Assembly (NCBI GenBank): GCA_002393945.1
Contig: DGSO01000021.1
Location: 1-56,057, forward strand
DNA: 56,057 bases
Direction: 5' to 3'
From: Bacteroidales bacterium UBA4360
Lineage (GTDB): Bacteria; Bacteroidota; Bacteroidia; Bacteroidales; UBA932
Positions 33,191 through 41,019 of this stretch are shown in pieces (position 1 is the stretch's first letter; every line of letters begins with the position of its first letter). Under the pieces are notes generated by a model, which saw only the letters and a list, made by a program, of their open reading frames with translations, searched no databases and was not told where the DNA came from. Both the position numbers and the translations under genes were made by a program.

Positions 33191-34662
33191 ACAAGATATT
33201 CCTGGCCCTGTCCATCCTGGCATTCGCCGCATCATCCTGCGGGGCCGACACCAAACTCTCCAAGAACGCACTCTACCGCGTAACCACCGGTCAGGAGTCC
33301 GGCTACGTGCGCATCGACAAGAAGGCCTGGCTGGGCGGCTCCATGCAGGGAACCTTCTACGTAGACAGCGGAAAGCTCTATGCCGATATCCGCCACGTCA
33401 CCATAAAGTCCTCCCGCGGCAAGTATTACATCAAGGGCGAAGACGGAAACATCCCCATTGACGACGTCCGCCTCTATACAGCCCCCGCTTTCCAGGAGAA
33501 GCCCGCCACCTGGCAGTACCGCGACTCCGTCTACAAGGTAAAGGTCAAGAAGGATGTCGAATACGGCCGTGCAGTGGGCTACTGGGCCGATTTCCCCGAC
33601 TCTGACGAGCCTTTCCTGGGCATCTACATGTCCAAGATGGGAGACAAGAAGAAGAGGGAGCTGCCCCTTACCATGGATGTCTACATGCCAAAGGACAAGG
33701 GCACCGCAACCAGGCCGCTTCTGCTGCTCATCCACGGCGGCGGCTTCTATAACGGCAACAAGACCAACGCCGGTTACGAGGAATGGGGACGGTACTTCGC
33801 CAGCCTTGGCTACACCGTCGCGTCGATCAATTACCGCCTTGGCTTCCACGCCAACAAGGCATCCATCGAGAAAGCCGGCTACCGCGCCGTCCAGGACGCA
33901 AATGCGGCGATACGCTATATCCTCCACAACTACAGCGACTACGGTGCCGACCCCGACCGCGTCTTCGTGGCGGGAACCAGCGCCGGCGCCATCACGGCCC
34001 TCAACCTGGCGTTCATGCACCAGGAGAACGTGCCCTCATCGGCAAAGAATGAAGGTCTGCTGGAGGACGTGAACCCGCACATCAAGGAGAAGTTCACCAT
34101 AAGGGGCGTAGGCAGCATGTGGGGTGCCGTCAACGACCTCTCCATCATCGGCAACGAGGATATCCCCATCATTTCTTTCCACAGCACAGGTGACCCGGTG
34201 GTGCCTTTCGGGGCCGACCATCCCTTCCAGGATGTCTTCGGCAACGAACTCATCACGCCCATCATGTATGGCGACGGGGAAATCATCCCCTATGCCAAGA
34301 GCCTGGGAAGAAAGGCCGTCCTGCACAAGTACGACCTGCCCGGCATCCACTCCATCAACATCGGCGAGGGCAACAAGATCAATCACATTTCCTACGAAAT
34401 CCAGTACGCCCTGCGCGACTTCTTTGCCGATGTGATGCTCCCCCATCCCGCCCACTTCCGCATCCTGTCCGGTTCGCAGAACATAAGGATAGACGGGACG
34501 GACGTGAAAACCGCCACCTGGTCTGTTGAAGGCGGCGCAATCATGGAGGCGGGGAAATCGGCAGCAAAGATACTCCTGTTCCCGGATGCGCCCACCCACA
34601 GCGTCACGGTGTGCGGCGAATACAAGAACGGTCTCACCTTCAAAAATGAGGTTCCCCTTTAA
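33187..34662 (+). CDS. Secreted/lipid-anchored alpha/beta-hydrolase esterase
   Basis: 491 residues with N-terminal MNKIFLALSILAFAASSCGA (SSC lipobox, Cys18). After a ~140-residue beta-rich N-terminal region comes a carboxylesterase-type hydrolase: oxyanion motif LLIHGGGFYNGNK, nucleophile Ser in VAGTSAGAIT, and a candidate catalytic His in LPGIHSINIG. A further ~75-residue beta domain closes the protein. It could deacylate polysaccharides or lipids; the substrate is unknown. It is coupled to lpxK by a 4-nt overlap and its stop overlaps that of the convergent aro gene. Confidence 0.8.
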   Translation: MNKIFLALSILAFAASSCGADTKLSKNALYRVTTGQESGYVRIDKKAWLGGSMQGTFYVDSGKLYADIRHVTIKSSRGKYYIKGEDGNIPIDDVRLYTAPAFQEKPATWQYRDSVYKVKVKKDVEYGRAVGYWADFPDSDEPFLGIYMSKMGDKKKRELPLTMDVYMPKDKGTATRPLLLLIHGGGFYNGNKTNAGYEEWGRYFASLGYTVASINYRLGFHANKASIEKAGYRAVQDANAAIRYILHNYSDYGADPDRVFVAGTSAGAITALNLAFMHQENVPSSAKNEGLLEDVNPHIKEKFTIRGVGSMWGAVNDLSIIGNEDIPIISFHSTGDPVVPFGADHPFQDVFGNELITPIMYGDGEIIPYAKSLGRKAVLHKYDLPGIHSINIGEGNKINHISYEIQYALRDFFADVMLPHPAHFRILSGSQNIRIDGTDVKTATWSVEGGAIMEAGKSAAKILLFPDAPTHSVTVCGEYKNGLTFKNEVPL

Positions 34663-35744
34663 CGGAGAACCTCATTTTGTACCTTGACGGATTCGTCGTG
34701 AATGGCGTTCATGATGGCCGTTATAGCCTCTTCGGATATACCTTTTTCCCGCGCCCTTGCCACCATGGCGGCAAGGAGAGCGTCCCATCGGCCCGCCTGG
34801 ATGATGGCCACGTTGTGCTCTTTCTTGTACCGGCCTATTTTACGGCTCACCTCCATGCGGTCTGCAAGGAGCTTGATGAGGTTGTCGTCGATGACGTCTA
34901 TGCGGGCCCTGAGCGCCTCTATCCCGTCTTTGTAGGCCTCGTTGTCCGAGGTGTTCTCCCTTATCACAAGGCTTTCCAGAAGGTTCTGGAGGTCGTGCGG
35001 GGTAAGCTGCTGCTTTGCATCCGAAAGGGCGCAGGCGGGGTTGCAGTGGCTTTCCACCATAAGGCCGTCAAGGCCAAGGTCCATGGCCCTCTGTGACAGT
35101 TCCTGAAGGTATTTACGGTCTCCAGCCATGTGGGATGGGTCTGCAAAAAAGGCCATCTGGGGATAGCGTGTGCGCATTTCAATGGCCAGCTTCCAGCCGG
35201 GATCGTTCCTGTAAAGTATGGGGGCCGATGTGGAGAATCCCCTGTGTATAACACCCAGCTTCTTTATGCCGGCGCGGTTCAGGCGCTCAAGGGCGCCAAC
35301 CCACAGGTCGATGTCCGGATTCACCGGATTCTTCACCAGCACGGGAATGTCCGTCCCCTCCAGCGCATCGGCAATCTCCTGCATAAGGAAAGGGTTGGCC
35401 GATGTCCTGGCCCCTATCCACACTATGTCCACACCGTATTTGATGCACTCCAGGACATGTTTTTCGCTGGCGACTTCCGTGCACACCTTCATGCCGTAGG
35501 TCTCCTTGACCTTCCTGAGCCATTTGAGGCCGGGAGTTCCCACACCTTCGAACGAGCCCGGATGCGTCCTTGGTTTCCAAATGCCTGCACGGTACACGTG
35601 AATGCCGAATGCGCTTAGCCCTCTGGCCGTTTCCATTACCTGCTCCTCGGTCTCAGCGCTGCAGGGACCGGCTATGCACATCGGGCGCGGAAGCGTGAAA
35701 AACCCCCACTCCGTCCCGGGTATTATATCAAGTTCGTATTCCAT
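34659..35744 (-). CDS. Bifunctional DAHP synthase / chorismate mutase
   Basis: 361 residues. Residues ~1-260 are a type I DAHP synthase of the KDO8P-synthase-like group (CIAGPCSAETE, LVKNPVNPDIDLW, DPSHMAGDRKY, MVESHCNP). Residues ~268-361 are an AroQ-type chorismate mutase (EALRARIDVIDDNLIKLLAD, RMEVSRKIGRYKK). It performs the first shikimate step and the branch reaction to prephenate. The mutase fused at the C-terminus is usual in Bacteroidota and may mediate feedback control. Confidence 0.94.
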   Translation of the reverse strand: MEYELDIIPGTEWGFFTLPRPMCIAGPCSAETEEQVMETARGLSAFGIHVYRAGIWKPRTHPGSFEGVGTPGLKWLRKVKETYGMKVCTEVASEKHVLECIKYGVDIVWIGARTSANPFLMQEIADALEGTDIPVLVKNPVNPDIDLWVGALERLNRAGIKKLGVIHRGFSTSAPILYRNDPGWKLAIEMRTRYPQMAFFADPSHMAGDRKYLQELSQRAMDLGLDGLMVESHCNPACALSDAKQQLTPHDLQNLLESLVIRENTSDNEAYKDGIEALRARIDVIDDNLIKLLADRMEVSRKIGRYKKEHNVAIIQAGRWDALLAAMVARAREKGISEEAITAIMNAIHDESVKVQNEVLR

Positions 35745-35748
35745 ATTA

Positions 35749-35775
35749 CTTTGTCATTCTGAGCGTCAGCGAAGA
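35749..35775. repeat. Interspersed repeat at the tyrA 3' end
   Basis: The plus strand reads TTTGTCATTCTGAGCGTCAG followed by CGAAGAATCTT. It forms the short tyrA-aro junction and encodes the last residues of TyrA (KKILR and the stop). It resembles a widespread GTCATTCTGAGCG...GAAGAATCT repeat type and is related in layout to the CGAAATGACA family. Confidence 0.65.
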
Positions 35776-36713
35776 ATCTTCTTTATCCTGTTCGCCTCTG
35801 CGATAAGTTCCCTGATCCTGTCCTCGTCATAGTCTGCGATTGCAGCCCTGAACTCCTGCATCTTCTCTATATAGGTATCCATAACGTGCAGCACATTGTC
35901 ATGGTTCTGCGAGAGAATGGGCACCCACATGTCTGCATTGGACTTCGCGAGGCGCACGGTAGACGAGAAACCGCCGGATGCAAGGTCGAATATATGCTTT
36001 TCGTCCTTCTCCTTGTCCAGCACCGTAAGCGCCAGTGCGAAAGACGTCACATGGGAGATGTGTGACACGTATGCGGTATGCACGTCATGCTGCGCCGCCT
36101 CCATGTAAATTGGCCTCATATTGAGCACGTCATACATCTTCTCGATGGTCTTAAGGGCCTTGGGAGAGGATTCCTCCGCATTTGCGAATATGCACGCACG
36201 CCCGTCAAACAGCCCCGGCTGCGCCGCCCACGGCCCGCTGTACTCCGTCCCCGCCATAGGATGCGTAGACACAAACTGCTTCCTCATGGGATGATACTTC
36301 GTAGCATTGCAAATCTGCTCTTTGGTCGAGCACACGTCTATGACAATCTTTCCGTTTGAGATTTCTCCACGCGCTTCGCTTGGTCGAAATGACAAAGACC
36401 CCATTTCGGGCGCTTTCCCTGTCATTTCGAGCGAAGTCGAGAAATCTCCAAACATGTCCAGCACCTTTGTCACCATCGTCACGGCCGTTCCAACCGGCAC
36501 GGCAACGACAATTATGTCACTGCGGCGCACGCAGTCTTCGAAATCCGTGACTTCATCCACAAGGCCGATGGTCCTCGCCGCTTCTGCAGCCACCTGGTCC
36601 TTCTCTACGCCAAGGGTTTTGCCCGCAAAACCCCTGCGCTTAAGATCCAGCGCCATGGAACCGCCAATCAGTCCCAGGCCAATCACTCCAACCGTAAAAT
36701 GCAACTCGCTCAT
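35766..36713 (-). CDS. tyrA: Prephenate dehydrogenase with in-frame repeat insertion
   Basis: 315 residues; makes 4-hydroxyphenylpyruvate for tyrosine. NAD-binding GLGLIGGSMA near the N-terminus, IVIDVCSTKEQI, STHPMAGTEYSGP (catalytic His region) and SHISHVTSFALAL are intact. Between VLDMF and NGKIVIDV, residues ~89-119 are encoded by a palindromic repeat (GDFSTSLEMTG, then LSFRPSEARGEIS) and have no counterpart in the family. The insertion lies in a loop before a core strand. The C-terminal KKILR and stop come from another repeat. Confidence 0.93.
   Translation of the reverse strand: MSELHFTVGVIGLGLIGGSMALDLKRRGFAGKTLGVEKDQVAAEAARTIGLVDEVTDFEDCVRRSDIIVVAVPVGTAVTMVTKVLDMFGDFSTSLEMTGKAPEMGSLSFRPSEARGEISNGKIVIDVCSTKEQICNATKYHPMRKQFVSTHPMAGTEYSGPWAAQPGLFDGRACIFANAEESSPKALKTIEKMYDVLNMRPIYMEAAQHDVHTAYVSHISHVTSFALALTVLDKEKDEKHIFDLASGGFSSTVRLAKSNADMWVPILSQNHDNVLHVMDTYIEKMQEFRAAIADYDEDRIRELIAEANRIKKILR
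36358..36448. repeat. Palindromic repeat inserted in frame in tyrA
   Basis: GAGATTTCTC (36358-36367) and GAGAAATCTC (36439-36448) are exact inverted arms; inside are TCGAAATGACA and TGTCATTTCGA in inverted order. The arms and cores match the atpG element at 1092-1254. Element length preserves the reading frame. Confidence 0.92.
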
Positions 36714-36736
36714 TTACAACATCTTATGCAAATCAC

Positions 36737-36757
36737 TTTCCGGCTTTTCCGGAAAGC
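36737..36757. terminator. Hairpin between aminotransferase and tyrA
   Basis: CTTTCCGG (36737-36744) and CCGGAAAG (36750-36757) form an 8-bp stem with loop CTTTT, flanked by GCAAATC on both sides. There is no strong U-run, so it may attenuate or process the operon mRNA rather than end it. Confidence 0.45.
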
Positions 36758-36769
36758 AAATCAAGTAAA

Positions 36770-37948
36770 CTACTTATTATCAACACTTTGTATTTTACGC
36801 AGTGCGGCTTCCAGTTTGGGAACAGGCGCGCAAAGCGATATACGGATATAGTTTTCCCCGTTTTTGCCGAAGATGAATCCCGGTGTAATGAACACGCCGG
36901 CGTCATACAGAAGGCGGTCACTCACATCGGCACCTTTCTGGCCTTCCGGAAGGCGGCCCCAGACAAACAGGCCGGCGGCGTTACTGTCATAAGTGGCGCC
37001 GATGGTGTCCATGATGCGGTATGCGACGGCGGCGCGGCGGTAATACTCCTCATTGAGTGCGGTGAACCAGTCGTCTCCCGCCTCAAGGGCCTTCACGGCT
37101 GCAACCTGCAGGGGGCGGAATATGCCGCTGTCCATCTGGGTCTTGACCTTGAGGATTTCCTTGATGTAATCGGCCTCTCCGGCAACCATGCCAAGGCGCC
37201 AGCCTGCCATGTTGTGTGCCTTTGACAGGGAATTCATTTCCAGGCAGCACTCTTTTGCACCGGGAACGGCAAGTATGGAAAGGCGCTCTCCGGTGCGGAT
37301 GAAGCTGTATGGATTATCATTCACGACAAGTATCCCATGGCGCTTTCCAAAATCTGCAATGCGCTGGTAAAGCTCCGGGGTTGCCTTGGCGCCGGTGGGC
37401 ATGCCGGGATAGTTTGTCCACATGAGCTTCACGCCGGAAAGGTCCATGGCCTCAAGCGCGTCAAAGTCCGGATACCAGCCGTTCTCTTCCTTTAAATCAT
37501 ACTTAATAACCTGGGCCTCAACCATATTGGAGGCAGATGTGTACGTGGGGTAGCCGGGGTCAGGTACAAGCACCTTGTCTCCCTTGTTCAGGAAGGCAAG
37601 CGAGATGAGAAGGATCCCCTCCTTGGAGCCGGTAAGCGGCTGGACTTCACACGAGGGGTCCAGCGTTACGCCATAATAACGGGAATACCAGGATGCAAAT
37701 GCCTGGCGCAGTTCCGGAATTCCAGTATAGCTCTGGTAGCCGTGCACGCCGTCCTTCACGGCCTCAAGCGCAAGCGCCTGCAGCGCCTCTGCCGGCGGAG
37801 TGCCGTCCGGAGAGCCTATGCCAAGGTTGATTACGGGATCCAGCCCGTCTGCAGCACGCTTGGCGTTGAGCGCTGCAATCTCACGGTTCTTTATGGAAAA
37901 ATAGTACTCTTTTACCGAAAGAGTCCTCTGTGCAGGTTCAATAATCAT
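36770..37948 (-). CDS. PLP-dependent aminotransferase, class I
   Basis: 392 residues. Fold type I motifs: LGIGSPDGTPP, TGSKEGILLI, NYPGMPTGA, NDNPYSF, and the PLP lysine in SLSKAHNMAGWRLGM. It lies between prephenate dehydratase and prephenate dehydrogenase, so transfer of the amino group to phenylpyruvate and 4-hydroxyphenylpyruvate is the likely role. Related enzymes also make diaminopimelate (LL-DAP aminotransferase), which cannot be ruled out. Confidence 0.87.
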   Translation of the reverse strand: MIIEPAQRTLSVKEYYFSIKNREIAALNAKRAADGLDPVINLGIGSPDGTPPAEALQALALEAVKDGVHGYQSYTGIPELRQAFASWYSRYYGVTLDPSCEVQPLTGSKEGILLISLAFLNKGDKVLVPDPGYPTYTSASNMVEAQVIKYDLKEENGWYPDFDALEAMDLSGVKLMWTNYPGMPTGAKATPELYQRIADFGKRHGILVVNDNPYSFIRTGERLSILAVPGAKECCLEMNSLSKAHNMAGWRLGMVAGEADYIKEILKVKTQMDSGIFRPLQVAAVKALEAGDDWFTALNEEYYRRAAVAYRIMDTIGATYDSNAAGLFVWGRLPEGQKGADVSDRLLYDAGVFITPGFIFGKNGENYIRISLCAPVPKLEAALRKIQSVDNK

Positions 37949-37960
37949 AAGTTCGTCTCG

Positions 37961-38773
37961 TTACAATGCCGATTTGTACTCTCCCAGTATATTCAAGTCT
38001 TCGATGAGAGGCCTCACGGCCGCAAGGGCCTGGAGGTAGCGGGGATAATCGGCAAATTTTATGTCCGCATAGAAGAAGTACTGCCATTCCCGGCCGGGGA
38101 TGGGGAGGGACTGTATGCGGGTAAGGTTCATGTCGTAGAAGGAAAGGATGGTGAGTATCTGTGCCAACGAGCCTGGTTTGTGTGGCAGAGTGAAGCACAG
38201 CACGGCCTTGTTCCTGTCTTCTGCGGGGATTTCAAGGGAGTCGTCAAGGATAAGGAAACGGGTGAAGTTCTGCTTGTGGGTCTCTATGCCAGGGGCGATG
38301 ATTTCAAGACCGTAGAGCTCTGCGGCAAGTTCCCCTGCAACGGCGCCGATGCCCTTTTCATGCAGGTCACGGGCACTTTTTGCGGTGTCTTCACTTTCTG
38401 TAAGGCGTATCCAGGGGGCGTTGGCCTCGAACCATGGGCGCGTCTGGTTGATTGCCATGTAGTGGGTGCGCACCTCATGTATATCCTCAAGCTTCTGCCC
38501 GGGAAGAGCCATGAGGTTCTGCCCTATCCTCAGATAGACCTCTCCCTGCACCTTCTGCGGCTTGGAGCGCAGCAGTTCGAAATTGTGGATGAGACCGCCG
38601 GAGACGGTGTTTTCAATCGCCATTACAGCGGCATCGGCACGTCCGTCCTCAAGGGCCTTGTATAGGTCCTCGAAGGTGTCGCATTCCACGATTGCGATGT
38701 CCGGGCCGTAAAACAAACGGGCTGCTTGTTCATGGAAGCAGCCCTTGTATCCCTGTATGGCGACTCTTTTCAT
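37961..38773 (-). CDS. pheA: Prephenate dehydratase
   Basis: 270 residues from MKRVAIQGYKGCFHEQAARL. It makes phenylpyruvate for phenylalanine. The catalytic domain includes VMAIENTVSGG and the C-terminal ACT domain begins at PHKPGSLAQILTILSFYDMN followed by LTRIQSLPI, the usual phenylalanine-binding site for feedback inhibition. The start overlaps the frr stop by one base (TAATG). Confidence 0.93.
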   Translation of the reverse strand: MKRVAIQGYKGCFHEQAARLFYGPDIAIVECDTFEDLYKALEDGRADAAVMAIENTVSGGLIHNFELLRSKPQKVQGEVYLRIGQNLMALPGQKLEDIHEVRTHYMAINQTRPWFEANAPWIRLTESEDTAKSARDLHEKGIGAVAGELAAELYGLEIIAPGIETHKQNFTRFLILDDSLEIPAEDRNKAVLCFTLPHKPGSLAQILTILSFYDMNLTRIQSLPIPGREWQYFFYADIKFADYPRYLQALAAVRPLIEDLNILGEYKSAL

Positions 38774-39339
38774 TACACGGTAAGGATGTCCTTTTCCTTG
38801 GCGGCGATGACTTCGTCCACCTTCTTTACCCACTTGTCGGTGAGTTTCTGGAGCTCGTCCTCGCCTTCCTTTTCGCCGTCTTCGGAAAGGCCGTCGTTCT
38901 TCTGGGCCTTCTTGAGGAGGTCGATTCCGTCGCGGCGCTGATTGCGGATGTTCACCTTGGTGTTCTCACCGGTGGCCTTTGCCTTCTTGATGAGTTCCTT
39001 GCGGCGCTCTTCCGTGAGGGCGGGAACGACGCAGCGGATGATTTCGCCGTTATTGGAGGGAGTAAGGCCCACGTTGGCGTCAAGGATGGCCTTCTCAATC
39101 TTACTGATCATGTTGCGCTCCCAAGGCTGGATGGCGATTGTCTTGGCATCCGGAGTGGTAACGGAAGCCACCTGGTTCACCGGAGTGGGGGTGCCGTAGT
39201 AGTCTACCATCACAGGATTGAGGATGGCAGGGCTCGCTTTGCCCACACGGTAATTCTTGAGGTCTTCTTCCAGGAAGTCCAATGCGGCCTGCATCTTCAC
39301 GGCCATTGCATCAACTATTTCTTTGGCTTTGGGTAACAT
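38773..39339 (-). CDS. frr: Ribosome recycling factor
   Basis: 188 residues from MLPKAKEIVDAMAVKMQAAL. Family motifs: YRVGKASPAIL, YYGTPTPVNQVASV, PWERNMI, LTEERRKELIKKAK. It splits post-termination ribosomes with EF-G. Here it heads an operon of aromatic amino acid genes, pheA following with a one-base overlap. Confidence 0.96.
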   Translation of the reverse strand: MLPKAKEIVDAMAVKMQAALDFLEEDLKNYRVGKASPAILNPVMVDYYGTPTPVNQVASVTTPDAKTIAIQPWERNMISKIEKAILDANVGLTPSNNGEIIRCVVPALTEERRKELIKKAKATGENTKVNIRNQRRDGIDLLKKAQKNDGLSEDGEKEGEDELQKLTDKWVKKVDEVIAAKEKDILTV

Positions 39340-39370
39340 ATGCTGTGTTTTTTTGAGTTCGCGTATCGTG

Positions 39371-39398
39371 CAAATATACAAAAATACTTTTATATTTG
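39371..39398. promoter_or_regulatory. Symmetric divergent promoters, frr / polyferredoxin
   Basis: TATATTTG occurs on the minus strand at 39371-39378 and on the plus strand at 39391-39398, separated by 12 nt. A second minus-strand TATTTTTG lies at 39379-39386. The -33 boxes are not clear. Confidence 0.5.
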
Positions 39399-39421
39399 TA
39401 GAGAACATAACAACAAACTCC

Positions 39422-40948
39422 ATGCTTAAAAAAATCAGAGTGGCACTTGCCGTGGTTTTCTGGGTGGGAATTACGCTTCTGTTCCTGGATTTTACGGGCG
39501 TACTGCACAATTATCTGGGATGGATGGCAAAGGTCCAGTTTCTCCCTGCAGTGCTTGCCCTTAATGTGGGCGTAATAGTGGCCCTGGCGCTTCTGACGCT
39601 TGTTTTCGGCCGCATTTACTGTTCTGTAATCTGCCCCTTGGGCGTGTTCCAGGACGGGATCTCACACATCGGCACAAAAAAGAGCAAGGCTCCTTACAAG
39701 TACAAGAAAGAACTCAAGTGGCTGCGCTACGGCGTATGGGCTGTCTTTGTGGTGGTCTTCATCCTTGGCATCCAAGCGGCGGTGGCGCTGCTGGCTCCGT
39801 ACAGCGCATATGGCCGCATCGTCCAGAACCTTTTCCAGCCGCTGTATATATGGGGGAACAACCTCCTTGCCTGGTTCACCGAGCGTATCGGCACATACAC
39901 CTTCTATCCGCAGGAGGTATGGATCAGGAGCATCCCCACCTTCATTATAGCGGTGGTGACGCTGGTTGTGATCGTGGCGCTGTCCTTCAAGGGCGGCAGG
40001 ACGTACTGCAACAGCATCTGCCCAGTTGGAACCACGCTGTCTTTCCTGTCCAGGTTCTCAGCCTTCAGGCCCGTCATCGACACGGAAAAGTGCAAGCACT
40101 GCAAGGCATGCGAACATCAGTGCAAGGCCCAGTGCATCAGTATCTCCAAGGATGAGCAGAAAATCGACTACAGCCGCTGCGTGGACTGCTTCAACTGCAT
40201 CGACTCCTGCAAGTTCGGCGCGCTGAAATACCGCTTCGCCTGGGGCACCGCCGGAAAAACCCCGGAAAATCCGTCCGCAGCCCCCAAAAATGACGTCACG
40301 GCCGGAGAATCGGTTCAAAATCCGTCCGCGGAAGGACGCCGCGCATTCATCGCCGGAACCGCCGTCATGGCGGGGACGCTGGCGGCGAAGACGGCATCGG
40401 CCCAGGGGAAAAAGACGGACGGCGGTTTTGCCGATATCCTCCCCAAACAGGCCCCGGAGCGCGAAACGCCCCTCACCCCTCCCGGCTCCGTGAGCGTGAA
40501 GTACTTCTACCGCAGGTGTACCGCCTGCCAGCTCTGCGTGGCCGAATGTCCTAACAAGGTCCTTCGCCCCTCCACGGACCTTGAGCACATTATGCAGCCG
40601 GAGATGAGCTTCGAAAAGGGCTACTGCAAGGCCGACTGCACCCGCTGCAGCGAGGTCTGCCCCACCGGCGCCATCAGGAAAATCACGGCCGAGGAGAAGA
40701 CGCAGTACCACATCGGCACGGCACATGTGAACAGGGAACTTTGCGTCACGGAAACAGGCACCAGCTGCGGAAAATGCGCGCAGATGTGCCCCACCGGCGC
40801 TATCCTCATGGTAGAGAACGATTTCATGGGCAACATGAGGCCCACCGTAAATGAAGAGGTGTGCATCGGCTGCGGCGCCTGCGAACAGTACTGCCCCGTG
40901 AGGCCGATAAGCGCAATAACCGTCAATGGACGGGACATTCATGTTTAG
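39422..40948 (+). CDS. Membrane polyferredoxin with internal Tat-like motif
   Basis: 508 residues. Residues 1-215 are a NapH/CcoG-like membrane part with four to five helices and two CxxxCP motifs (YCSVICPLG, YCNSICPVG). Residues 224-263 hold two 4Fe-4S sites (CKHCKACEHQC, CVDCFNCIDSC). After a Pro/Asn-rich linker comes GRRAFIAGTAVMAGTLAA (305-322), a twin-arginine-like signal inside the chain. Residues 365-491 hold four more Fe-S motifs (CTACQLCVAEC, CTRCSEVC, CGKCAQMC, CIGCGACEQYC). It probably passes electrons across the inner membrane. It looks like a fusion of a NapH-type and a NapG-type protein. Confidence 0.85.
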   Translation: MLKKIRVALAVVFWVGITLLFLDFTGVLHNYLGWMAKVQFLPAVLALNVGVIVALALLTLVFGRIYCSVICPLGVFQDGISHIGTKKSKAPYKYKKELKWLRYGVWAVFVVVFILGIQAAVALLAPYSAYGRIVQNLFQPLYIWGNNLLAWFTERIGTYTFYPQEVWIRSIPTFIIAVVTLVVIVALSFKGGRTYCNSICPVGTTLSFLSRFSAFRPVIDTEKCKHCKACEHQCKAQCISISKDEQKIDYSRCVDCFNCIDSCKFGALKYRFAWGTAGKTPENPSAAPKNDVTAGESVQNPSAEGRRAFIAGTAVMAGTLAAKTASAQGKKTDGGFADILPKQAPERETPLTPPGSVSVKYFYRRCTACQLCVAECPNKVLRPSTDLEHIMQPEMSFEKGYCKADCTRCSEVCPTGAIRKITAEEKTQYHIGTAHVNRELCVTETGTSCGKCAQMCPTGAILMVENDFMGNMRPTVNEEVCIGCGACEQYCPVRPISAITVNGRDIHV

Positions 40949-41013
40949 ATTTCTCGACTTCGCTCGAAATGACAGAAGGACGATAGAAATGACAGAAGGA
41001 CGATAGAAATGAC
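40946..41013. repeat. Repeat array forming the polyferredoxin-AKR spacer
   Basis: TAGATTTCTCGACTTCGCTC begins with the stop codon of the polyferredoxin (40946-40948). It is followed by three GAAATGACA cores, the last two as an 18-bp tandem (GAAATGACAGAAGGACGATA). It fills the spacer to 6 nt before the next ATG. Confidence 0.85.
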
Positions 41014-41019
41014 AAGGTT

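Noticed and set aside
34680..35744. Chorismate mutase region as a separate gene
   Set aside because: The frame is continuous with the DAHP synthase and the fusion is a familiar arrangement in this phylum.
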